From positions 1 through 60,253 of the forward strand of contig JABYQR010000283.1 of assembly GCA_022592445.1 (NCBI GenBank): 60,253 nt of DNA. The letters run 5' to 3'. Position 1 is the first letter of the stretch; the number at the start of each line of letters is the position of its first letter. A program made the translations under genes and the position numbers. Shown piece after piece: positions 44,536 through 54,897 of this stretch. Origin of the DNA: Cytidiella melzeri. Its lineage: Eukaryota; Basidiomycota; Agaricomycetes; Polyporales; Irpicaceae. The notes under the pieces were generated by a model that was not told where the DNA came from, searched no databases, and saw only the letters and a program-made list of their open reading frames with translations.

Positions 44536-45966
44536 TCATGATATCAGCAATCTGCTCTTCAGTTGGAACTGCATATAGTTTGCATTCTTATTTTTGACAA
44601 ACTCTCTAACATAATGATATTGAATGTCAATATGCTTTGAGTGTGACTCTATCTTTGGATTCTTGGTAAAGTAAATAGCACCATGATTATCACAGCATAG
44701 AATAGTAGGCTCTTGCTGTTTTGAATCCAATTCTTTGAGCACGGTGCGCAATCAATAACATTGCTTGGAAGTTTCGCACAAGGCCATGTATTCTGATTCC
44801 ATTGATGATAGAGCAACGGTTTTCTGCTTTTTAGAAGTCCAGAAAATTGCTCCTTCAGCCAAAAGAAATACATATCCTGTTGTCGAATGTCTGTCGTCTT
44901 TATTCTCAGCCCAGTCTGCATCCGAATAACCAATAATACCAGCATTACTTGATCCATTATACTTGATCGCATAGGACTGCGTTCCAAGCAAATATCTCAG
45001 TATATATTTAGCTGATTTATAATGGTGGTCAGTTGGATTTGACATGTACTGTGAAAGACGTATGACTGCATATGAAATGTCTGGTCTAGTATCAATCATA
45101 ACATATAGCGTACCAATCAACGCTTGATACTGTCTCAGTAAACCAGAATCTGCCTTCTGTAGTACAGCACCTGAAGGTAATGGTGTCTGAGCAGGATTAG
45201 CATTTGCCATATTAAATTGTTTTGAAGCCTCTTGAATATACAACTCTTAGTCAAGTGAGATTGTTTTAGCTTTACGATCTCTCTACACATGCATACCTAG
45301 AATAAGCTGAGCTTCTCCTAAGTCACGCATCTCATAGCGATCCATAAAATTTTTCTTAAGTGCAGACATAGCAAGTTTACTATTTCCTATCGGAAATATA
45401 TTGTCAACATATCGAATGAGAATTAAATTCCCCCCTTGTTGCCGATACACATAAACACCAGTATCTGAATGAATCTGGTCAAAGCCTAATTCTATCAGAG
45501 TGTTATGGATTTTGATATTCCATGTTTGTGAAGCTTGTTTAAGTCCATAAATGGCTTTCTTAAGCAAACAAACATGGTTCTCCGTTCCCTTCTCCACGAA
45601 ACCTTCTGGTTGTTCCATATAGATTTCTTTGTCCAGTTTGCCGTAAAGGAAAGCTGTTTTCACATCCAATGCCTCAATTTCCTAATCTTTGAGTGCAGCT
45701 ATAGCTATTAGCATGCGTATGAATTCAAAAAGTGCGACTGGTGAGAAAGTTTCTTGATAATCAATTCCTTCAACTTGGGTGAATCCTTTTGCAACAAGAC
45801 GTGCTTGATATTGACCATCAGGCTTTATGGTGAAGACCCATTTGCATTTCACAATTTTGTGTGATGTGTCTGGTTGTTGTACAAGCGTCCAAGTTTTATT
45901 CTTTATTTGAGAATCAATTTTGTCTTGTGCAGCAGCAAACCATTGATCCCAATCATCTCTTTTCAT
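44536..45966 (-). pseudogene. Copia RT and RNase H (broken)
   Basis: RT begins MKRDDWDQWFAAAQDKIDSQ (45966) with KCKWVFTIKPDGQYQARLVAKGF and GIDYQETFSPVA, then MDVKTAFLYGKLDKEIYMEQ (45669) and AIYGLKQASQTW. The catalytic motif reads LIRYVDNIF at about 45400 where copia RTs have YVDD, so the second Asp is Asn. RNase H: TRPDISYAV..LSQYM and ADWAEN near 44910, MESEYMALCETSKQ near 44795, then DNHGAIYFTKNPKIESHSKHID near 44650. Frameshifts near 45670 and 45260 and a broken join near 44750 disable it. Confidence 0.9.
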
Positions 45967-46671
45967 TGCCTGCTTCCATGTCTGTGGATATTTTCATTGA
46001 TTGAATAAGCAGTAATTGAATTAAGAGTCTCGTCATCAATTTCTGCAGAATCATCATCATCAGTTAAGCCTCCTGATAGAGTTTGATGTTCTGGACCCAG
46101 TTCAACAGAAGGTGATCTCAAGGGTTGACGTGATGATGTTCTTGATCGCAAAGGTATCCGTAATCTGGATGGTCCTGCAACCGGAGATCTCGCGCGTGTT
46201 CTCGAGTTCCATTCAGCTCTCAAACGAAGCTCATGTTGTTCTTCCTTTTTGTCCTTAGCCACTTGCTTTTCTAAAGTGTTCTGCATATCCACCCGGCTGC
46301 ATAAAAAGTTTAGGATTTTTTCCAGCAGTTGAATGTTTGTTCTGGTTGATAGGTGGCGGCAAAGGTGGTTTAGGCTTAGGTCCTCGTTTGATTTGTGGTT
46401 GTAATTCTTTGTCAAGAACCGGAGCTGAAGGGAATTGCTGCTGTTGTCGAGAAGGATGAGTAGGTGCTTGGTGCTCTGGATGATCACCATCTCCATCATC
46501 AGAATCTTGGTGACCTTGTTCATCATTCTCTTCAAAAGGTGAAAAATTATCGTGTGGAAGAACAGTGTTATTATCACTGTTATCACCGACTAAAGGTTGT
46601 TTGGAAGGAGTATTATCTTTACAATACGGGAAATGAGTCTCGTCAAATACTGCATCGCGAGCAATGACGAT
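45963..46671 (-). pseudogene. Copia integrase-RT linker
   Basis: A hydrophilic linker rich in Asp, Gln, Pro and Ser on the minus strand, read in more than one frame (for example DNTVLPHDNFSPFEENDEQG near 46540). It starts after the TGA at 46672, which replaces Arg in a KQRIVIARDA-type segment. There are no catalytic motifs. Such linkers are the least conserved part of copia pol. Confidence 0.6.
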
Positions 46672-47681
46672 TCACTGTTTATCCCAGAACCAGTAACCCT
46701 TTACACCCAGTTCATATCCAACGAATATCATAGGAGTTGCTTTTGGTGACAACTTGTTCTGACGACTCTTGATTGGTACATGGACGTATGCATGACATCC
46801 AAATACACGAAGCATTGAGATATCTGGTTTTATACCCAGAAAACTCTCTATAGGTGTCTGCCAGTTTAATTGTACATTAGGTAGATGGTTATTTAAATAT
46901 ACCGCTGCTTCGCAAGTAAGCTTCCAGAAACCATTTGATAACCCAGCTTGCTGATGCAATGCTTCGGCTTTATTTTTATGGTCTGTTGCCATCGCTCAGC
47001 TCTACCATTTTGTTGTGGAGTATACGGTACAGACATTTGTAGTTCTATTCTGTGTTCCTTCAGATAATTCTTGAACTCATTATTAATGAACCTCTGTTCC
47101 ACCATTGCATCTGAACTTCTTCATCTTCTTTCCTGTTTGGTTTTCGGCCCATGACATGTATTCTTTGAATCTTGCGAACACTTCATCTTTGTGCTTGAGA
47201 TAATAGAGCATCCCATGACTAGAAGCATCATCAAGACAAGTCATACCGTATTTGTAACCATCAATAGAAGTTGTAGAATATCTAATGAGATTGGAATGAG
47301 TTAATTCAAGAACTTCTGTAGCTCTTGACATAGATGGTGAAAATGATTGTCTCTTTCCTTTTCCAACTTGACATCCGTGACAAGGATAGATTTTCGATGG
47401 AATAGGGATCTTTTCTTTCAATCCCTTTGTTCCTTTGTGAAGATTTTTGACAATTTTATTCCCTGGGTGTCCTAGTCAATTATGCCACAATGTATGATCA
47501 TTACGACTAACTTTATTAATTGAATCTATCTTCCTGACTAGACATCCTTTAATCCAATAAAGTCCGGCATGATCAGGTTGACCATTTATAATCTCCTTTC
47601 CTTCATTATAAATTGTCCATCCTTTCGATGTAACACTGCTGGTGCATCCTAGTTGCAGTGCTTTAGAAGGAGAAAAGAATC
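46672..47681 (-). pseudogene. Copia pre-integrase and integrase core
   Basis: The zinc-binding part reads LWHN, a TGA (47476, for Arg), LGHPGNKIVKNLHKG and CHGCQVGKGKRQSF. The core has LIRYSTTSIDGYKYGMTCLDDASSHG near 47240, FRCNGGTEVHN near 47100, where one of the acidic residues usually found (SDNGTEF) is changed to CNGG, and TPQQNGRAER near 47020. A frameshift near 47095 divides it. The end (YVHVPIKSRQNKLSPKA, GYELGVKGYWFWD) is typical of copia integrase C-termini. Confidence 0.88.
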
Positions 47682-48438
47682 TGTCACGGAGACGGAGCTC
47701 TACGTAGCAACTAGGGACACGGAGTGGAAGACGACGACGAGGTGGTGGCAGGCGTATAGCACAATGCTCTCACCAGCTATAAACCTTATACAGGTATCTA
47801 GCCCAGTAAAGACCAAGTTAGTATTGGGTACTACCAGCTATGTAGTACAGAGGGGGTTTGCTTACCTAGCCCAGTAAAGACCAAGAGGTCGAGATGGGGG
47901 GCTAGGAGCGTACATGCAGCAGTATATATAGACTTCAGGGACCTGCGCACAGACCATGTTGAGGGCAGGCTTTGCAAGAAGCCGTGTGAACAAAGAACAA
48001 AAGAACTACCTAAAGGAGAACAATAGCTATTGTCTAGACCTTGCCAAGAACTCTACCCGTGAGAGAATCTATCTAAAAGGAGACCAACTATTGTATTCCA
48101 TTCCCACACCTGTGAGAACATCCTTCCATAAAGAGAACAATAAGGAAAGAACAAAAGGAGTCCATGTGGACGTCATTTATGACATCAAACCCTAGCTATG
48201 GGCTGAGCCATGTGGTTGTAGCCATGTGGTCTTACTTAAGCTAAGTCACATGCCAGTGTGACGTAGTAGCAAGTAATGTGACCGTGTGGAGCATCTAAGC
48301 CACGTGATACGGGCGCTTAATAGATGTGCAAAGGAGTTTGTGCAGAGAAGGTTGCAACTGAGCTGCAGTCCGGAGTTTTACAGATAAAAACAAGAGGTAA
48401 ATTGCGAAAATTAAGGGTTAGTCAGGCCATCCATGACA
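47682..48438 (-). repeat. Solo LTR C2 inside copia
   Basis: 757 nt, reading TGTCATGGATGGCC..CGTGACA on the minus strand, with GAATC on both sides (47677-47681, 48439-48443). Its insertion interrupts the region between protease and integrase. A TATATATAG-like box lies at about 47925. Confidence 0.93.
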
Positions 48439-49681
48439 GAATCTTGTAGTCGCATCTGGTATATAGAGGACATTGTTCAAAGTTGTGTGATGTACTTTAT
48501 CTTTCACAAGGATTGTGTCAAGTACAACGGTTCCTTTTCCCAATATTTTGACAGTCATATCTTTACCTGCTACAGAGCATATACCTGCTACCGTTGCTGG
48601 TTGATACGAGATAAAGTTGTCAATTTCATTGGTGGTGTGACTAGTAGCACCACTGTCAATGAGCCATTCAACGCTTTCAGTCTCACACGTCGAATAAAGA
48701 GAAACGTTGATGATTTCATTATCGTGCTTGAAGACAGGTTTAGTATCTATTTGAAGATTATTTACAGTTGCTTTGTCTTTGCCTTTGCCTTTGGACTTCT
48801 TGCGTTGTCTTCCTTTCTTTCCTTTTTCTCCTTGTTACCCTGCTTGTTGTTGGTAGAAGATCCTTGCTGATTATTTCCATTAACACAAAACCTGTTCTGG
48901 TTAGGTTTCCCTTTATCCCAGTGCTGACTCGTAGTATGGTTAGAAAGCCCACACTTCTTACATTTTTCCTTCGGTAAACGTGTGGTTTGCGTAATCTGAT
49001 TCGCATTTTCACTGTTGGAACCCTTTCAACGTAACTCTTCCGCAAGTATCTTGGGGATGAGCGTGTCAAACTTGATTCCTTTGGGTTTTGCAACAGTGCC
49101 AATGTATGCAGAAATGGCAGTTTTGTATGATGTTGGTAAAGCCCATAAAAGAATATGAACTTGAATCTGATCATCAAGGTCTAATCCAGCAACTTTGGTA
49201 TCTCCAATCTTAGTACGGAAGCCTTGAATTTGTACGTTCATATCCTTAGACTCATCAAAAGTTGAGCTGAGTAGGTTTCTGAACGCAACAGAGCTTGCTA
49301 AGACTGACGTCTTTTAAAGTCTGTTTTCAATTTCTTCCACACTTCGAAGGCCAAATCCTTTCCTTCAAGATAGGATTGCAAAGCAATATCAAGGTAAATA
49401 TTGAAATAAGCTAAAGCGCGTTGGTTCCAAATTTCCCAATCCTTAAGTTCCTTCTTCTCATCAGAAGTGTCATGAGGTGCAGTAGTCGTACCAGAACCTG
49501 AACTGGTAGCTGCTGCGGGTAAGGTAGGTTTCTTTTTGGTTCCATTCACAATTAACCAAGTGTTTGAATATCTGAACAAGCCAATCATAGCGGTGGACCA
49601 TTTCTTGTAGTTTGAACCGTCAAAGACGATCATTTGACTACCGCTAATCTTTCCTGGTTCAGCCATTATAACCAAAAGCAA
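48439..49681 (-). pseudogene. Copia gag and protease
   Basis: Gag starts near 49665 (MAEPGKISGSQMIVFDGSNY, KKWSTAMIGLF) with a WEIWNQRALAYFNIYL block, and continues at 49241 (RTKIGDTKVAGLDLDDQ, ILLWALPTSYKTA). A knuckle at about 48960-48920 reads CKKCGLSNHTTSQHW, C-x2-C-x4-H-x4-H with His in the last position. Protease follows with WLIDSGATSHTTN near 48650 and IPDATTRF at the LTR C2 junction. Breaks: frameshifts near 49300 and 48800, and a TGA near 49025. Confidence 0.85.
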
Positions 49682-49917
49682 TCAAGGATCAAGTCGTAGT
49701 ACAGAATGTACACTCCAGAGATATGAGGTACTACAGGTGATGACATCTGTTTAGAAGTTTCTTCTAGAAGATCTTCAACTTTGGTATTTTCTCCGGAATC
49801 TGAGTTCTTATCTAGAGATTGATTGAATGTGTCACCAATGTAAGTTGTGCCTGTGATGATCTCTGATGGTTCCTGATCTATAACTACTTCTGGTTTGTTG
49901 TTCTGTGGTTCTGATTC

Positions 49918-50184
49918 TCAACGATTTGCTAAGTCTTGAAGGTATGCAGTGACTAAAGCAGGTACGTCAAGATGCGGTACAGATCCTATGTAACCTCCAA
50001 TGAGTTCTTTCTGATGTTCGAAAGGTTCAAGATACCGGTCCTGTGTTACCAATGCAATAATTCTATAAACTTTGTTTAAATCTGCTTCAAACAAATATGT
50101 ATAGCGGTTAGGGCACGGTTGTATTTCACAGGGTCTTGCAACACTGTCAACGTCACAAAAGTTCTCTGTGTCAAAGAGGTGCAA
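49918..50184 (-). pseudogene. Second leader ORF of copia
   Basis: An 88-codon minus frame (MHLFDTENFCDVDS..) with a likely folded block NRYTYLFEADLNKVYRIIAL and YIGSVPHLDVPALVTAYLQ. After a TGA the frame continues (ESEPQNNKPEVVIDQ..) almost to the gag start. It may be the 3' exon or later part of the ORF at 50443-51498, or a separate short gene. Not recognised. Confidence 0.4.
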
Positions 50185-50442
50185 TTCAGAATTTGTACAC
50201 GCTAAAGAAGCCAGAGTACAACGTTACAAACCAAGTAAAGAAAAGTCATAAAATTTTGTCAGAATGCGCTACGTGATGGTCGTGACTTGAAACAGGACGA
50301 GAGAGAGATAGAGAAAGTATATAAGTACACTACGGACTACGCTAATGAAAATGACCATTTGTAACAAGTATAAATGTACACATCGCGATATTTTATAGTA
50401 TACATTGCGTGGTATAGTTCGATTTGCTTGCAGAGAGTCCAT

Positions 50443-51498
50443 TCAAAGAGAAGACGATCCAGGTTCTAAAGAAGGCTCGAGCTCAGTGGGCTCAATCTTT
50501 ACCTCCTTCATTTTACCTTTGAACTCTTCCTCCCTATGAAAGATGCTCATCCAGTCTTCCTTCTTCTCCATACGTCTCTGAGTCAACCAGACCAGCTAGT
50601 GATTGCTAAGATGATTGCAACCATTGAAGACGTCCATTGCTGTGTGAAAGTCTGCAACTGAGATGAAGTACGTATTCCAAATTTTGTCGCAGTCCGGCCA
50701 CTGTCCCCTCTTGAGCTTGAAGTAGATCCAGGCACAGGCTGTGATCTCCTTTATCCGCTGGGACTTTGCAAATTCCTCCAACTCCTCGACCATCTCACGA
50801 TAGTGCTTGCATTTGTTGCCCATGCTAACAACCATTGTATCAACAAGTCCCTTAGAGCATAAGACCAGCTCATTGGGCGTATAGTTGGGATGGTTGACAT
50901 GTTGCGTGGCGAGGATGGAACAAACTTGCTCCGGCCTGAAAACCTCCCCCTTTGGTCCATCCGCACCATAAACCATACCACACGCGTAGACAGGCAAAGC
51001 CGGCCTGGTGTCGGTACAATCAACGTGGACCCAGTCGTCGAATGAAAAGGTGGGAATGACTGGTTGGGGAGCGAATACCGTTGGCCATGAATCTTCAACC
51101 TGTTCCTCCTCCTGAGTAGTGGAGGACGGAACCGGTGTAGGCTTGGAAGCCGAAGCGGCCTGGACTACAGGTTCTGAAGAATCATGAGAGACTGGTGAAC
51201 TGATATTTAAACCATTCATACCATCAACGATATCCGGAATGACCGGTGTAGGCGGATTGACCATAGTTGAAGAAGTCTGTGGAGATGCAAAATTATTTGA
51301 TGCTTGGGCAACCATGTCCCAAAGTGATAATCCTGCACTCACAAAAGGCGGTGGCATTGGAGTAGGATGACATGAGGATGCAGGTGCGACGGCGACACAG
51401 ATCAGCAGGAGGTGCAGCATTAATCCTGGAAGAACTTTGGGTTTGATGCGCCCTGATTTCCGCACTGACGTTGCGAGGCCTTGTCTGTACAAGTCCAA
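50443..51498 (-). CDS. Accessory ORF in the copia leader (300 codons, then TAG, then 50 more)
   Basis: Sense to the copia element, between the 5' LTR and gag. From ATG 51498 the frame runs 300 codons to a TAG at 50596-50598, then continues 50 codons to TGA at 50443. The extension (TQRRMEKKEDWMSIFHREEE) looks coding, so the TAG probably replaces CAG. The N-terminus has a hydrophobic run (LMLHLLLICVAVAPASS) and a Pro/Ser-rich segment. From about residue 150 it is ordered: FDDWVHVDCTDTRPALPVYACG, then helix-prone CKHYREMVEELEEFAKSQ, AWIYFKLKRGQWPDCDKIW and FNGCNHLS. There is no knuckle, protease or polymerase motif. It could be element cargo, an extra structural protein or a remnant of another insertion. 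Confidence 0.5.
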
Positions 51499-52632
51499 TT
51501 CCGCCTATCGATTGGCTTCATTGATGATACAATGAACCTCTCGGAGGTGCCTTTGCCTGTCACTCTGCCTGAACCTATCTCAGCCATGACACCAGAAGGC
51601 TATACTCCATCGATTCCATGCGCCGAACTCTGTCCCTGTCAACGTAGTTGACATTGATCCTAGCATCCTGAGCGTCGGTTTGACTCATACGGATAGATAT
51701 GGGAGTTGTGAACTCCTTATCTCCATGACGATGGGGTGACCCATACGGTCAAACCAGTGTATCATGGACACGGTAGGGATCATTGGGAGAGTGGGGAGCG
51801 AAGCGGGCATTGACGCGATGGGAAGTGCAGCGAGAGTTGTTCAGCATCTTCAAAAATATAATGGTCTGGAAGAAAGAATCGAAAGTATAAGATTTATGTC
51901 GACGTATTCAATCCACAACACTTTCCTTGAGAAAGTCCTGGGGATGCTAATGGAAAAGTCGAATGTGAGTAAAAGTTTTCCACAAGTGATTCAAGACGAG
52001 TATGACCACTTGCAACTTCGACTTCTACCAGTTGGTATGATACACAAAACATAATGGTGCATGTAAGAAACACCACAAGTATAGGAGAGTCCACAATCTC
52101 CGTGATACCAAAAGTAAAAGTGGACACATGCCTCAAGAAATTCTACAGCTACAAAAAGCAGCGATTTCTAATTCTAGGACTGACTGACGTGTGCCAACAC
52201 AAAGGTCCTAGGCCTCTAAGTCACGAGCTTAGAGTGCCACTCAACACTACCCTCCTATTGTCTACTCGCCGATCTACCACTTGTACAAGTGGGAGCTTGT
52301 TCCTCCACCACCGGATTTTACACTGCGTGTTAGGCAGATTCCGCGTAATGCACGACTTGTTAAAGTCGAGAACCACCAAGGGTGGCTTAAGTATTCAGCT
52401 GGGTTGGGAGTGCGTATGCAAGGGGCAAGTAGGTGAGGGAATTAGCTGTAGAAGATCAGTTGGGAATATTGTATTCAAGCTGAGGCAGTCAACCAGTACA
52501 ACTCTACTACTACTATGTGGCCAAACAAAGTAAAGTAGAGAAACTTACTTATAAGAAAGCTTGGGGGATACTGGTTGATGGATGTCGTTGAGAGTGTGGA
52601 TGTAGTTAAGCTAAAAGCCGGGGCTCATAACC
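51499..52632. other. Copia 5' leader without a supported gene
   Basis: It lies between the accessory ORF and the 5' LTR. Plus-strand frames at 51764-52054 and 52054-52533 are antisense to the element and lack motifs. Next to the LTR the minus strand reads GGTTATGAGCCCCGG, the probable primer-binding site. The 51840-52130 segment on the plus strand looks helix-coding (MSTYSIHNTFLEKVLGMLME) but is unrecognised. Confidence 0.35.
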
Positions 52633-53169
52633 TAACAAAGTGGAATATGTGTGCGAGGGGTAGAGGCTGTTAAGCTTCGAAGATGAGTCTTATTATTCTT
52701 GCTGCTTCAGCAGCTCTGCTTATATACATGTCTGTATCTACTTATGTAAGCGACTACTATACATGTCTACTTCAGCTATTCTACTGTATACTAAGTGCAT
52801 GACTCATGCATGACTCATGCTATGAATGCATGACTCATTGTATGACTAGGTTCAGCACTTGTACCAGAGGCGTACATAATGAGTAAATGACTCATGCTAG
52901 TACTTGTCCTCAGATGTGCTTTAGGCATCCTCTGGAGTCATACGTGCTTTCCATGTCATTTCCTATGCTACTAGAACACAGGCGTACATATATGTATAGT
53001 ACTACTACAACCCATATCTGTACGTCTCAGCTAATGTGATGGTTACTACTAGAGTTTCCATATACGGCTGCATAATTCCCATACAAGACTGTGGGAACTC
53101 TGCTACCTAAAGCTCCTTGTAATAAGGCGTGGGAAACTACATATCATATTATATTATATAGTTTTAACA
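52633..53169 (-). repeat. 5' LTR of the copia element
   Basis: 537 nt, matching 43878-44442 with small deletions. Together with the 3' LTR it carries the AGTTC target duplication. Confidence 0.88.
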
Positions 53170-53174
53170 AGTTC

Positions 53175-53955
53175 CAGTTAAATGTGAGTCATGTATACTC
53201 ACTACAGCTTTGGCACTGACACACCTCTTCTGGCTCTAGATCCTACCTGTGTTCTCTGCACCTTGTTACCTACAGCGCTGCTGCAGATATGCAGCTTATT
53301 CAAAGGGTCAACCTGCACTTTGCCACACTAGCGTTAGCAAGGCCGGCAAGCGGCAAGTACAATTCCTGAGGATGAATGAAATATTACTTTTGAGCAAGAT
53401 TCGTAAGTAAACTTGGTGCTGGTAGAAGCCTGAACAAGTAATTTGTTGGGAATACTTTTCCAATGAGTAATGTATAGTAAGTAAGTTGGTGGTTTGTCTT
53501 CACTGGAGCACACAATAATTCATGAAAAGAGGGACTATGCTGTATTGTTTGAAGTGCAACAATGGTGTGAGTACAGAATTGCAACAAGTTTGTAGAGTAG
53601 AGCATGGAGATGAAGATTGTTTGACATGCGTCTTCTTCTCAATGGTGTTGAACTATGTTAAATAGTCTAGATACAATTTGGTAAACTGCAGCAGCAGAGC
53701 TACAAGTGATTTTGTTATTGATAGCAAATTGAATAAATCATATAGCATGAAATAGTTAATTGCACCTGTGACTTTGTTATCACAAAGAACCTCAGTAAAC
53801 AATTCTGTGCCTGGTAAGGACCTTGCCAAGTCATCTGGTCATCAATATCAACTGTATTACAGGCATTTGCTATTGGTGACACCTTTGATAGGCAACTTGA
53901 TCTGGGATAAAGTGACTGGACTACATTGATCATTTGGTTGCGGAACAGGAGCCAT
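53175..53955. other. Stretch without a supported gene
   Basis: AT-rich with short frames only. It is the flank between the copia element and gypsy 4. Confidence 0.35.
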
Positions 53956-54661
53956 TGTAACAGTTAAGGTTGCTACTCACCAGGTAAGTTGATAAACTTG
54001 GGGGAGATAGGTGAGATAGAGAGTAAGAGGTGTGGTGAGCGAAGTACTGGTGGGTACTGAGTAGTCCTAGTTCAACAGAGTGGATAAGACTGAGGGGATA
54101 TGCCCTCAGGAGTGCCTCTATATATACATGAAGGGGAGGACCCCAGGTACTGCCCTAAGCCCCTAATACCTACATGAGTAAGCGAAGTAATCTACCTTAT
54201 CAAGCATGCCCTATGCCCTAGTGGTGCCACTTCAATAATCAACCAATAGCAATTGTCCCCATGACCTGATCCCATGACCCAGTTCCAAGGCTAGACTTGT
54301 TCTAGCTTGTTCTAAGACAAGGCTAGACTTTTCCAGAAGGTTCTAAGAACTATGACATCATCCAATGGAATGTTCTATACTATGACATCATAGTTCCAGC
54401 AGGTTCCACAAGATTCCAGAGAGTTCTATCATGTGATACACAGATAAGGAAAGGAGCGCATCAGCGCATCAGAGACAGGAGGCGCATCAGCGCATCAATT
54501 GATAGGCACCGAGAATAAGCGCCGAAATAAGCGCCTGATAAGCGCTGGATAAGCGCCTAAATAGACGCCGGATAAGCGCTGGATAAGCGCTTGACAAGCG
54601 CTTAAATATTCCCAATAATACTGTTGCCTGGTAAGGCAAGTCTTATTGAAAATCTTTGACA
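53956..54661 (-). repeat. 3' LTR D of gypsy 4
   Basis: 706 nt, TGTCAAAGATTTTC..CTGTTACA on the minus strand. It contains about eight GCGCTTATC-type units (54520-54605), more than the gypsy 3 LTR, and TATATATA at 54119-54126. Confidence 0.88.
54331..54426 (-). promoter_or_regulatory. Heat-shock-element array in the gypsy 4 LTR
   Basis: A perfect TTCnnGAAnnTTC is at 54331-54343. TTC triplets at 54394, 54404, 54414 and 54424 are 10 bp apart. The array is conserved although neighbouring bases differ from D1 and D3. Confidence 0.6.
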
Positions 54662-54897
54662 TTACCCCCCCTTCTTGCTTTGAACTCCGTGCAAAGAGTT
54701 TTGAACAAACACCTTGGTCATTGAGTCCACTTTTTCACCATTGTCAAGAGGGTGCCTAAGCAGTTCCGAGTGACTCTAGCGGCTTCTACCGACGTCCCTG
54801 ACGGGGTTATCACCTCATTGGCTGATGATAGTCTAGTCCGTACCCTCCTCGGTTGCGTCATTGGATCGTGGATGATCCTTGGTGTGTTGTTCGTAAC

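Larger units (their letters stand above)
43878..53169 (-). mobile_element. Complete Ty1/copia element (decayed) with an accessory leader ORF
   Basis: Two direct LTRs (43878-44442, 52633-53169), each TGTTAAAAC..CTTTGTTA on the minus strand, are flanked by AGTTC (43873-43877, 53170-53174). Order on the minus strand: leader with an extra ORF, gag, protease, integrase, RT, RNase H, polypurine tract. A solo LTR C lies between protease and integrase. Multiple TGA stops and frameshifts make it non-autonomous. At 9.3 kb (8.5 kb without the solo LTR) it is long for fungal copia because of about 2.95 kb upstream of gag. Confidence 0.92.

Noticed and set aside
51764..52533. Plus-strand ORFs in the copia leader as genes
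   Set aside because: Antisense to the element, in two frames, without motifs, start context or introns. Noted only as an unassigned segment.
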